A stretch of 12,754 nucleotides of DNA from Bacteroidota bacterium (GTDB taxonomy: Bacteria > Bacteroidota > Bacteroidia > Bacteroidales > PXBB01), in contig JAKIYU010000050.1 in the NCBI GenBank assembly GCA_022708385.1, positions 1 to 12,754 of the forward strand, written 5' to 3'. The notes under the pieces are model-generated. The model was not told where the DNA came from. It ran no database searches and worked only from the letters and a program-made list of their open reading frames with translations. Positions 5,840 through 12,754 of the stretch are shown piece after piece (the first letter of the stretch is position 1; every line of letters starts with the position of its first letter). The position numbers and the translations under genes were made by a program.

Positions 5840-6159
5840 CAAAATATTTTTGAATACAAAGTTATATACAATGCTATTATTCAACACTTTATAAAATTTT
5901 ACGCCCTAACAAAGCATCTTTTTTAAACAACCTGCGTATAATTTAATGTATTTTTAATAAAAAATTTTTTTAAAAACAAAAAATATTATTAAATTTGACA
6001 ATTCTTAAAATTATAGTTATCATACGATTAGTGCTTTTAATCGAATAACTTGTACAAACAGGGCAGACACTTAAAGTCTGCTTCTGTAAAGCTATTTAAA
6101 AGGGCGCAACTTGGTTTTAAGAAAAAATTGCTTAATATAAAAGTCAATTTTAACAACAC
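5840..6159. other. 320-bp A/T-rich intergenic region ahead of the T9SS gene run
   Basis: No gene is seen. It holds a possible promoter at 5969-5997 and a leader with two small hairpins of the same shape: CGATTA/TAATCG at 6025-6043 and GCAGAC/GTCTGC at 6063-6081, each with a 6-bp stem and 7-nt loop. An 8-bp palindrome TTGTACAA lies between them at 6050-6057. No intrinsic terminator for the upstream epimerase gene is evident. Confidence 0.5.
5969..5997 (+). promoter_or_regulatory. Candidate Bacteroidota promoter for the secreted-protein run
   Basis: TAAATTTG at 5990-5997 matches the TAnnTTTG -7 element exactly. TTTA at 5969-5972 lies 17 bp upstream as an imperfect -33 element. If used, the leader before the ATG at 6160 would be about 155 nt and would contain both small hairpins. 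The surrounding DNA is very A/T-rich, so a chance match is possible. Confidence 0.35.
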
Positions 6160-7839
6160 ATGAAGAAACATTTACTTTTATTGAAAATTCTTTTCATACT
6201 GATTTGTTTCCCTGTTGTCATTAACGCACAGTTTGTCAATAAAGGCAGAGATATTTTTGTTCAGGTTGACGCGCAAATGTACATCAAGGGCGATATTTCG
6301 AACGACACGGGTTATATTCTAAACAACGGATTAATTGTAATGATTGATGCCTTTTTAAATCATTCCGTATTTGAATCCGGCCCCGACAGTTATGTAAAAC
6401 TGGAAGGCGACACACAGGAAGTAGGCGGCAGTAAACTTATACCTTTCTGGAATCTTTATATTGCAGGTACAAATCACAAATATTTTACCGGTCCCACTCA
6501 AGTGAATGACAGCCTGAAATTCGTTGCTAATAAAATTGTTCTTTCCGACAGCAATATCACATTAACACCCACCGGTGAAATATATCACCCCTCTCCCGCA
6601 AAACATATAGTTACCATAGGCGAAGGATATCTTGTTAAGAAGGTAGTACCTCTGAACACGCCATATCTTTTTCCTGTAAGTGACACCCTTAACACTTACA
6701 AACCGGTTATTCTCACCTATTCGGGAAACATTGATACCATATCTGTAAGATGTAACATTGGCATTCATCCCACAACCGGAGCCGACACAACAACCGTTTA
6801 CAGCACTTATTACATCCACGAAAGCAATCCCGGCGGCACAGAAGCCCGTGTGGATCTTGGATGGAATACGCAGGATGAGCAGCCGGCATTCAATAATTCC
6901 TGGGCCATGATGTGGCAGAATATCAATGGTGTATGGCACCCGCTGAGCGGCACGCCCGGCGCAATAGTGAACACACCCGAAACACACTGGCACTATTTTG
7001 TTGTAGGCCTTCCAGACCTGACACCCCAATACGGCAACTTTATTATACGTAGTATGCCGGTACCCACAATTACACGTAAACCTGTGCCCGCCATAATATG
7101 TGAAGGTGATGATGCGCATTTCAGCATTGATGCTGTTTCGTGGTTGCAAAACTATTATCAGTGGCAGGTCAACTGCGGCAATGGATGGGTTGACGTGGTA
7201 AACGACAATATTTATTCAGGTGCACAAAGCAATTACCTGGTTATTCACAACGCCAGCCTGAATATGAACGGATGCTTTTTTAGGTGTATTGTTTCAAATG
7301 ATGCCGGTTATGTTTTGTCGGATGCCGTGCCAATTACCGTGAACAAAAAACCTGTAGCCGACTTCTATGCACAGGAAACACAAATCAATGTAATGCATTA
7401 TGCAGAGTTTTATGACCTTTCAACTGATGCGTCATATTGGGAATGGGAGTTTGGTGAAGGCAGCACCTCCAACGACCAGAATCCTATTCAGTATTACTAC
7501 ATAGACGGATTTTACACCATAACGCTCATAGTTACAAGTCCCGATGGTTGCAAGGACACTATTGTTAAACCCAATTATATTGATGTTGTCGGGCCGGATA
7601 TCTATGTACCCACACTCTTCACGCCTAATAACGACGGCATGAACGATGTGCTTTATGTAAGGGGTGAAGAAATAAATAAATTTGAGTTCAAGGTTTTCAA
7701 CCAACTTGGCCTTTTAATGTTCCAGACAACTAACCAGTTGATGGGCTGGAAAGGTAGTGTGGAAGGCGTACCTCAACCTGAAGGCAATTATGTTTGGACT
7801 GTTACCGGAGAAACGCGGCGTGGGAAAATCAAGGTGTAA
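6160..7839 (+). CDS. T9SS type B cargo protein with Ig-like and PKD domains
   Basis: A 559-residue secreted surface protein. Residues 1-23 form a Sec signal peptide ending at about INA-Q. Residues 25-300 are a repetitive beta-rich region (for example GDISNDTGYILNNG and the GDTQEVGG motif followed by FWNLYIAG), typical of large Bacteroidota exported proteins. Residues 303-395 form an Ig-like domain (CEGDD..YQWQV..CFFRCIVSNDAG). Residues 397-478 form a PKD domain (FYDLSTDASYWEWEFGEG). Residues 481-559 form the gliding-motility-associated C-terminal (type B sorting) domain, starting YVPTLFTPNNDGMNDVLYV and including KVFNQLGLLMFQTT and GNYVWTVTG. Type B domains direct passage through the type IX secretion system, usually with a PorP/SprF protein encoded next door, which is what follows 20 bp later. 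The ligand or cell-surface role is unknown. Confidence 0.92.
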   Translation: MKKHLLLLKILFILICFPVVINAQFVNKGRDIFVQVDAQMYIKGDISNDTGYILNNGLIVMIDAFLNHSVFESGPDSYVKLEGDTQEVGGSKLIPFWNLYIAGTNHKYFTGPTQVNDSLKFVANKIVLSDSNITLTPTGEIYHPSPAKHIVTIGEGYLVKKVVPLNTPYLFPVSDTLNTYKPVILTYSGNIDTISVRCNIGIHPTTGADTTTVYSTYYIHESNPGGTEARVDLGWNTQDEQPAFNNSWAMMWQNINGVWHPLSGTPGAIVNTPETHWHYFVVGLPDLTPQYGNFIIRSMPVPTITRKPVPAIICEGDDAHFSIDAVSWLQNYYQWQVNCGNGWVDVVNDNIYSGAQSNYLVIHNASLNMNGCFFRCIVSNDAGYVLSDAVPITVNKKPVADFYAQETQINVMHYAEFYDLSTDASYWEWEFGEGSTSNDQNPIQYYYIDGFYTITLIVTSPDGCKDTIVKPNYIDVVGPDIYVPTLFTPNNDGMNDVLYVRGEEINKFEFKVFNQLGLLMFQTTNQLMGWKGSVEGVPQPEGNYVWTVTGETRRGKIKV

Positions 7840-7859
7840 CCACTTTAGCAAGATAAATT

Positions 7860-8870
7860 ATGAAGAAGTTAATTTTCATTTTATCCTTAGTTATTGTGGC
7901 CGGTGCTTACGCACAGGACCCTCAGGTTTCACCCTACTCCTCAAGCGCCTTGTATGTGAATCCCGGTGCATGCGGCTTTTTTCAAAACCGTGATTTGAGA
8001 GCACACCTGAATTATAAAAATCAGTTTGCCAGCATCCTGGCCAAAGGCATTGCCACATCATCACTTGCTGTTGACAAGCCTATACCTTCAAAAAATATCG
8101 GTCTGGGCATCATGGTCATGAACAATACAGCGACCACAGGCGCTATGAAAGACCTCAGTGTCATGGCTTCATTCGGATACCGCGCACAGCTTACCCGTGC
8201 CAGAGGAAGTAAAGGAGCGCATTATCTTTGTTTTGGATTGCAGACAGGTTTCAAGCAAAAGAGTTTTATGCCCGATAAACTTACCACCGACAACCAGTTT
8301 GTTGAAAATTATGGTTTTGATGAAACTTTACCCAGTGGCGAAACCTTTACTAATACCTCCAAATTGTATCCCGATTTTAATTTTGGTGCTTTATGGTATA
8401 TCGGCAGCAGAAGAAGTTTTTCGAGAGCCGACAAGGTACGTATTCTTCCCTGGGCAGGTATTTCCATTTCGCACCTTACCCAGCCCAACGAATCGTTCTA
8501 CGGCAATATAGAAAGCAGGTTGCCACGAAAATACCTGGCCCATGGTGGCGCTGAAGTGCAAACATCTACTCAGTTTGCCCTCCAACCCACATTTATTATT
8601 TTTCAACAGGGCACCAACGTGCAGTATAACACAGGTGCGACAGCCAATTTCAGAGGTAAAAGCGAAGCCACTTTCATAATTGGTTCATTTTACAGGAGCG
8701 ATGATGCTGTAGTGGCAATGACAGGCATAAAATATCTTGATTTTACTTTTCTTTTCAGTTACGATATCAACACATCCTCTTTGAAAGAATTTACCAATGC
8801 CAACAGTGGCCTTGAGTTCACGTTGAAATATGTACTGACTACTGAAGTAAAGAACAGACCATTCTTATAA
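7860..8870 (+). CDS. PorP/SprF family type IX secretion outer-membrane protein
   Basis: A 336-residue outer-membrane beta-barrel protein of the PorP/SprF family, which helps export or attach T9SS type B cargo. A signal peptide (MKKLIFILSLVIVAGAYAQ) is followed by the family's opening DPQVSPYSSSALYVNPGACGF, in which the NPG-type turn is a hallmark. Further family-like segments are YKNQFASI, KNIGLGIMVMNNTATTGAMKDLSVMASFGYRAQL, and several alternating beta strands to the C-terminus (ANSGLEFTLKYVL). The length is typical. It starts at ATG 7860, 20 bp after the type B cargo gene, a pairing that strongly suggests a dedicated cargo-transporter couple. I give no gene symbol because many paralogues exist. 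Confidence 0.93.
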   Translation: MKKLIFILSLVIVAGAYAQDPQVSPYSSSALYVNPGACGFFQNRDLRAHLNYKNQFASILAKGIATSSLAVDKPIPSKNIGLGIMVMNNTATTGAMKDLSVMASFGYRAQLTRARGSKGAHYLCFGLQTGFKQKSFMPDKLTTDNQFVENYGFDETLPSGETFTNTSKLYPDFNFGALWYIGSRRSFSRADKVRILPWAGISISHLTQPNESFYGNIESRLPRKYLAHGGAEVQTSTQFALQPTFIIFQQGTNVQYNTGATANFRGKSEATFIIGSFYRSDDAVVAMTGIKYLDFTFLFSYDINTSSLKEFTNANSGLEFTLKYVLTTEVKNRPFL

Positions 8871-8923
8871 AATATTAAAATTAAAGCGGAATAACAAAAA
8901 ATAAAACATAATAACTAATAACT

Positions 8924-10405
8924 ATGAGAAACACATCCATTTACACATTGGCCATTGTTATCATTACATGTTTCTATTCGTTGAGCATGAAAGCCCAGAC
9001 TAATAATGTGGGTATCGGAACTCTTAATCCTGACCCCACAGCTATTCTACATCTGGAAGCAACCCGTCAGGGATTTCTCCCTCCATGTCTGACTTCTCTG
9101 CAGCGCGACTCAATAGTGAATCCGCACATGGGTTTGTTAATTTTCAATACTACAGACAGTGTTTTGCAGTATTATAACGGTGAATGCTGGATGTGGGTTT
9201 TTCAGGAAAATTGCGATGACTGTATTTTTGATATCTTTTTGAGTGATACTGCCGGTCACATAAACCGAACGACTACAGATTCACTGGTCGTAACAGTTAC
9301 AGTACAGCAGATATCGGGTACAGGACAGGCCATAGGATTGTTTATTGTTTCTAACGTACCAACAGGTGTAACCACTTATCTTACGAATCCTATCATTAAT
9401 TACAGCGGAAGTTCCGACCTTATAATTAATTCAACTGTATTTGCACAACCTGGAGTTTACCCTATAGCTATACAGGGGATATGCGGTTCAATTATTAAAT
9501 ACAAGCTTTTTCAACTAACCATTGACCCATGCTATATAGTCAACATCACATCGCCAACTGTAAATTACAATTTGCAACAGGCAAATAATTTACCAGGGCC
9601 TGGCAATCCGATATGTGTAGTAATGACAGTTTATCCCGGAGTAGAAATGACAAGTGATACAACTTCAAAACCTGTTATCACATTTGGCAACCTTGATTTG
9701 CAATCACATGTTGGAATAATCAATCACGGGGCTATGTTGGCGCGTGGGGGTAATGGTGCAGTTGGTGGCACTTTCAGCAGTTTTGGTAACCCCGGTAATG
9801 TAGGTGGAAATGCCATAAATATGACAACAAGGATGACCCTTATGACAAATACTTTCGGCTACCATTGGGCAGGTGGTGGTGGTGGTGGTTCTGTTGGAAT
9901 CGGCTATCCTATCAATATTCCTATAATCGGCACGTTTAATATCGCTGTGGGTTGCGGTGGCGGTGGCGGTGCAGCACTAGGTAAAGGAGGAACAAGTATT
10001 CTGGGTGGTATTCAGATAAATATTTTTGATGCAGGACATGATGCTACCGGTGGCGTAATGGGACAAGGAGGTGCGGGAGGTCTGTTGAATTACACCTTTA
10101 ATATACCCATTGGACCGGTAAACGCACAAATAACACCAGGTGGTCATGGCGGAGATGGTGGAAATTATGGACAGCAAGGCACCATGGGCTCACTTTTTGT
10201 ACATTTTCTTGTACTGGTAACCCTCCCCTGGCCTATCGGTACCATAACTATTCTTAATTATACCTACAATCCCGGTATTAACTTCCCTCCCGGCGGCCAA
10301 CCAGGCTATATGATAAAACGTAATGGTTTCCCTCTTCTCGGATGGCCTCTGATGTTACCAGACCAATTCTACCAATCTACTTATTATAAAGGATTCGTAA
10401 ATTAA
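8924..10405 (+). CDS. Secreted glycine-rich protein with phage-fibre-like polyglycine domain
   Basis: A 493-residue exported protein without a family name I can give with certainty. Residues 1-24 look like a Sec signal peptide. Residues 28-92 match a common Bacteroidota N-terminal module (VGIGTLNPDPTAILHLEATRQGFLPP, QRDSI, PHMGLLIFNTTDSVLQYYNGECW). Residues about 100-205 are beta-rich. From about 262 to 425 the chain is glycine-rich with regular blocks: INHGAMLARGGNGAVGG, GNVGGNAI, AGGGGGGSVG, GCGGGGGAALGKGG, GQGGAGG and GGHGGDGGNYGQQG, then GGQPGYMIKRNG at 457-468. This order resembles the glycine-rich receptor-binding tips of phage tail fibres, where such runs build polyglycine helices. I see no T9SS sorting domain and no lipobox. 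It lies 53 bp behind PorP/SprF. Confidence 0.8.
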   Translation: MRNTSIYTLAIVIITCFYSLSMKAQTNNVGIGTLNPDPTAILHLEATRQGFLPPCLTSLQRDSIVNPHMGLLIFNTTDSVLQYYNGECWMWVFQENCDDCIFDIFLSDTAGHINRTTTDSLVVTVTVQQISGTGQAIGLFIVSNVPTGVTTYLTNPIINYSGSSDLIINSTVFAQPGVYPIAIQGICGSIIKYKLFQLTIDPCYIVNITSPTVNYNLQQANNLPGPGNPICVVMTVYPGVEMTSDTTSKPVITFGNLDLQSHVGIINHGAMLARGGNGAVGGTFSSFGNPGNVGGNAINMTTRMTLMTNTFGYHWAGGGGGGSVGIGYPINIPIIGTFNIAVGCGGGGGAALGKGGTSILGGIQINIFDAGHDATGGVMGQGGAGGLLNYTFNIPIGPVNAQITPGGHGGDGGNYGQQGTMGSLFVHFLVLVTLPWPIGTITILNYTYNPGINFPPGGQPGYMIKRNGFPLLGWPLMLPDQFYQSTYYKGFVN

Positions 10406-10432
10406 TTTTAATCAAACAAACACATTAAAGAC

Positions 10433-11098
10433 ATGAAAAAGAGCCTATTATTAATTTTCTGTTCCATATTGTCGGTAATTATTACTGCACAAACCGTAAA
10501 CAATGCCACTATCAAAACAACTGTTAAAGGAGATAAGTTTGACGGTGAAATTATCTGGTATCTCAAAGGAGACAAAGTTGCCTTTGATATGCAATTTACC
10601 CATGAAGGCAAAACCTATTCTTCAAGGTTTATTCCCGATAAATCCAAAGGTCTGTTCCATATTCTTACCAATTCGGGTGAGAGCAGAATATACAGTACTG
10701 CCGATGCCAAATCGATAGAAGCAACGCCGGGTTTTGACCCTGTTATACTTTCTGTAGAACCCGCAAGTGATGCACTAATATCAGGCATTAACTGTAAAAA
10801 GGTCATTGTAAAAACCGCCGGCACCATTACCGAGTGTTTTATCGACCCCAGTATCAATGTCAATTACACCAGCTATGAAACATTTTTCCGCTCCGATTAT
10901 GCTTTACTGGCCATGAAAGAGCTTAAAATGAATGGTTTCCCTATTGCTATAAAAACTACTGACCTTGAAGGGAAAGTCATCACTGAAGTCATGACCACAA
11001 ATATCCAGCAAAACTCAGTAACCGACAATCATTTTGCTATTGGAAAAGAATACAAGACAATTGAAGAATTAAACAAGGCTGCTGAACAAAAAAAATAA
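10433..11098 (+). CDS. Secreted DUF4412-like protein
   Basis: A 221-residue exported protein. Residues 1-20 form a Sec signal peptide ending in ITAQ; there is no lipobox cysteine. The body has the DUF4412-type pattern seen in many Bacteroidota: an early beta strand (ATIKTTVKGDKFDGEIIWYLKGDKVAFDMQF), a middle segment ending GINCKKVIVKTAGTITECFIDPSI, and late strands MNGFPIAIKTTDLEGKVITEVMTTNI. The last of these resembles the end of lipoprotein-carrier-like folds. It was probably retained in the periplasm or at the surface, but the function is unknown. It lies 27 bp after the glycine-rich gene and is the last gene before a strong terminator, so it probably shares that transcript. Confidence 0.8.
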   Translation: MKKSLLLIFCSILSVIITAQTVNNATIKTTVKGDKFDGEIIWYLKGDKVAFDMQFTHEGKTYSSRFIPDKSKGLFHILTNSGESRIYSTADAKSIEATPGFDPVILSVEPASDALISGINCKKVIVKTAGTITECFIDPSINVNYTSYETFFRSDYALLAMKELKMNGFPIAIKTTDLEGKVITEVMTTNIQQNSVTDNHFAIGKEYKTIEELNKAAEQKK

Positions 11099-11120
11099 AA
11101 CTGTATTATATAATGCATTT

Positions 11121-11160
11121 AAAAAACTGGTTTAATACCTATTAAATCAGTTTTTTTTTT
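11121..11160 (+). terminator. Intrinsic terminator after the DUF4412-like gene
   Basis: A 16-bp stem is formed by 11121-11136 and 11141-11156 (one G-T wobble) with loop ACCT at 11137-11140. The tract of ten T at 11151-11160 forms part of the right arm and continues past it. It closes the four-gene run 23 bp after the stop codon and directly precedes the next promoter. Confidence 0.8.
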
Positions 11161-11167
11161 ACTTTTG
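11160..11167 (+). promoter_or_regulatory. Bacteroidota -7 promoter element for the OmpA-family gene
   Basis: TACTTTTG is an exact TAnnTTTG match. Its first T is the last base of the terminator T tract. It would put transcription start near 11174 and leave a leader of about 30 nt before the ATG. No good -33 TTTG is seen at the usual distance, because that position is occupied by the terminator stem. Confidence 0.5.
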
Positions 11168-11203
11168 CCTATCAATAACACAATAAATTTTAACCCAATG
11201 ACC

Positions 11204-12223
11204 ATGAAAAAAGTTTTATATTTTGTACTTATTGTACTTATAGCAGCATCCTGCGTGCCCGCCAGGCAATATGATGAAATGAAGGCCAAGAGACTGCAAT
11301 GCGAGGAAGAACTTAAACAGCTTAAAGCCGACAACAAAGACCTAACTGAAAACAAAAATGAAATGGTTGAAAAAATGGACCTGATGTCGCGCCAGATAGA
11401 AGGGTTAAAAAACGACACGGCCATTACAGGTGTTACTTCGCGCAGACTTCGCGACAACTATGATCAGCTTAATAAAACATACAACCTCCTGCTCGAAAAG
11501 AACAAGGAACTTCTCGAAGGCAATTCCTCAGAAACACGAAAAGTATTGGCTGAATTGCAGAAAACCCAGGAAAACCTGCAAAAGAAAGAAGATGAACTGA
11601 AGAAAGCCGAGCAGGAGATGAATGAAAAAAAGAAGAACCTTGAAGAAACGAGTAAGCAACTTGAAGAAGCTCAGGCAAGCATGAAAGAAAAAGAAAAGAA
11701 ACTAAAAGAATTACAGGATATTCTCAACAAACAGGAACAAACCGTAAAATCGTTGCGTGAGTCTGTTTCTAAAGCGCTTCTGGGATTTGAAAACCAGGGA
11801 CTTACTATTAATATTAAAAACGGTAAAGTATATGTTTCCCTTGAAGAAAGCCTGCTTTTTGCCTCTGGGAAATTTGATGTGGATGCCAAAGGTGTTCAGG
11901 CACTGAAACAGCTTGCCAAAGTACTTGAAAGCGACCCCGAAATAAACGTACTTATAGAAGGTCACACCGACAATGTACCCTATAAAGGGGCTGGCCAGAT
12001 AAAAGACAACTGGGACCTGAGCGTGATGCGCGCTACGGCTATTGTAAAAATTCTGCTTGCCAACGGTAAAATAGCCCCCGAAAGGCTTTCGGCTTCAGGG
12101 CGCGGCGAATATGTGCCCTTAGAAGCAGGCGATACCAAAGAAGCCCGCGCCAAGAACCGCCGCACTGAAATTATTCTTACACCCAAACTGGATAAACTGT
12201 TCCAGATTATTGAATCGAATTAA
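11204..12223 (+). CDS. OmpA-family lipoprotein with coiled coil
   Basis: A 339-residue envelope protein that probably tethers the outer membrane to peptidoglycan. A lipoprotein signal ends in LIAASC with lipidated Cys17. Residues about 22-195 are highly charged heptad-rich coiled coil (for example ELQKTQENLQKKEDELKKAE). Residues about 198-325 form the OmpA C-terminal domain: LLFASGKFDVDAKG, the peptidoglycan-binding loop IEGHTDNVPY at 251-260 with Asp256, NWDLSVMRATAIVKIL, SGRGEYVPL and ARAKNRRTEIIL at 314-325 with the conserved Arg. I chose ATG 11204 because it directly precedes the signal peptide; ATG 11198 (adding MT) is equally possible. It has its own promoter-like element and is separated from the upstream run by a terminator. 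Its stop overlaps the converging UbiD gene by 4 bp. Confidence 0.93.
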   Translation: MKKVLYFVLIVLIAASCVPARQYDEMKAKRLQCEEELKQLKADNKDLTENKNEMVEKMDLMSRQIEGLKNDTAITGVTSRRLRDNYDQLNKTYNLLLEKNKELLEGNSSETRKVLAELQKTQENLQKKEDELKKAEQEMNEKKKNLEETSKQLEEAQASMKEKEKKLKELQDILNKQEQTVKSLRESVSKALLGFENQGLTINIKNGKVYVSLEESLLFASGKFDVDAKGVQALKQLAKVLESDPEINVLIEGHTDNVPYKGAGQIKDNWDLSVMRATAIVKILLANGKIAPERLSASGRGEYVPLEAGDTKEARAKNRRTEIILTPKLDKLFQIIESN

Positions 12224-12754
12224 TTTCTATCATTTACAACAATCTCTTTACCGGGATATACTTCCGAAAGGTATTTTTTTGAGGGAGAATCAATAAATTC
12301 TTCAATATTATATTCAGTCCACCGTTCATCAACAAGCCTGATAGTTGAGTGATGTGATGTTATAATATTTGGCCAGTCTCGGATGAAGTTGTCACCCGTG
12401 GAAGATTTCATTGTAGCATCAATTACAAGCACCTTTGAACCAAGGCTGTTTGTGTGCAGGCTAATGTCTCTGCCTGGTTCGGTGTTACCGGCACTTCGCC
12501 ATACAACCGAGGGGAGATCATACGGGCTGACCAGAGGTTCGATAAAAACCACATACCTGATGATACTGAGATTGGGGTCATTCAGCAAAATCCTTGTAAT
12601 TTTATTTATAATCTCAGGGGTGTTTTTCTGAACCGAAATGATAAGCAAATTCAGGCCTTCAATTATCAATTGTTCATTCCATGCTTTCACTTCCGGACAG
12701 ATTTGCAGAATCTCCGACATAGAGCTTATAATGTGCTGAATTTGTTTTTCATCA
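12220..12754 (-). CDS. UbiD family decarboxylase, C-terminal part (runs off the window)
   Basis: The C-terminal part of a UbiD-like decarboxylase, the prenylated-FMN-dependent family used in ubiquinone/menaquinone pathways and for other aromatic acids. About 177 codons are visible. Recognisable segments are IRYVVFIEPLVSPYDLPSVVWRSAGNTEPGRD, the LGSKVLVIDATMKS strand, FIRDWPNIITS and VDERWTEYNIEEFIDSPSKKY; the DATxK and RxWP features mark the family C-terminus. The frame remains open beyond the internal Met at 12718-12720 up to the window edge with no stop, so the real start lies outside. In Bacteroidota a long UbiD homologue is usually assigned to menaquinone biosynthesis; that assignment is inference here. 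The catalytic domain is not visible. Confidence 0.88.
   Translation of the reverse strand, partial: DEKQIQHIISSMSEILQICPEVKAWNEQLIIEGLNLLIISVQKNTPEIINKITRILLNDPNLSIIRYVVFIEPLVSPYDLPSVVWRSAGNTEPGRDISLHTNSLGSKVLVIDATMKSSTGDNFIRDWPNIITSHHSTIRLVDERWTEYNIEEFIDSPSKKYLSEVYPGKEIVVNDRN

Noticed and set aside
5995..6023. TTGACA then TATCAT at 17 bp, resembling a sigma-70 promoter
   Set aside because: Bacteroidota primary promoters use TTTG / TAnnTTTG rather than this pattern, and the DNA is A/T-rich enough for chance matches.
6562..7149. 195-codon minus-strand open frame opposite the T9SS cargo gene
   Set aside because: It lies fully inside a well-supported gene, has Cys-rich random-looking composition and matches no known fold.
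8963..8989. Possible lipobox cysteine in the glycine-rich protein signal peptide
   Set aside because: The cysteine follows I-I-T, which lacks the small -1 residue needed for signal peptidase II, and a better ordinary cleavage site follows MKA.

Overview
The window looks like a chromosomal segment of a member of the Bacteroidota. The evidence is a type IX secretion (T9SS) substrate with a type B C-terminal sorting domain, a PorP/SprF-family protein directly behind it, TAnnTTTG-type -7 promoter elements, and start regions without strong Shine-Dalgarno sequences. No rRNA, tRNA, CRISPR array, transposase or phage structural cluster is visible. I cannot name a genus.

Left half, minus strand (about 365-4888). 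Read 5'->3' the order is: a 50-residue DUF5989-like membrane protein (not among the long ORFs), thymidylate synthase (thyA), dihydrofolate reductase (folA), an M16 zinc peptidase, a COMT-like O-methyltransferase and D-aminoacyl-tRNA deacylase (dtd). thyA and folA form one metabolic unit: thyA makes dTMP and releases dihydrofolate, which folA recycles. Between them lies about 0.5 kb of nested inverted repeats. From outside to inside these are heptad arrays in opposite orientation, a 21-bp terminal inverted repeat (19/21), four short hairpins with 3-nt loops joined by a shared A/T motif, and a central 18-bp palindrome. This resembles a non-autonomous mobile element (MITE) lodged in the operon. 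A separate run of hairpins, two of them mutually exclusive, separates folA from the M16 gene. The left edge (1-364) is non-coding and made of several short-repeat families, including the same heptad.

Middle (4983-5839, plus strand). A TIGR01777/YfcH-like epimerase is split by a frame break at a run of seven A residues. It could be a sequencing error, a recent pseudogene, or -1 recoding on an A_AAA_AAA heptamer.

Right half, plus strand (6160-11098). Four exported proteins lie in a row: a 559-residue T9SS type B cargo with Ig-like and PKD domains, a PorP/SprF outer-membrane protein, a 493-residue glycine-rich protein whose C-terminal half resembles the polyglycine tips of phage tail-fibre adhesins, and a DUF4412-like protein. 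The run ends at a strong intrinsic terminator. The T tract of that terminator runs directly into the -7 element of the next gene, an OmpA-family peptidoglycan-anchored lipoprotein. At the right edge a UbiD-family decarboxylase converges on the OmpA gene with a 4-bp stop overlap and continues out of the window.

The items most worth following up are the glycine-rich fibre-like protein beside PorP/SprF, the nested inverted-repeat element between thyA and folA, and the frame break at the A7 run.
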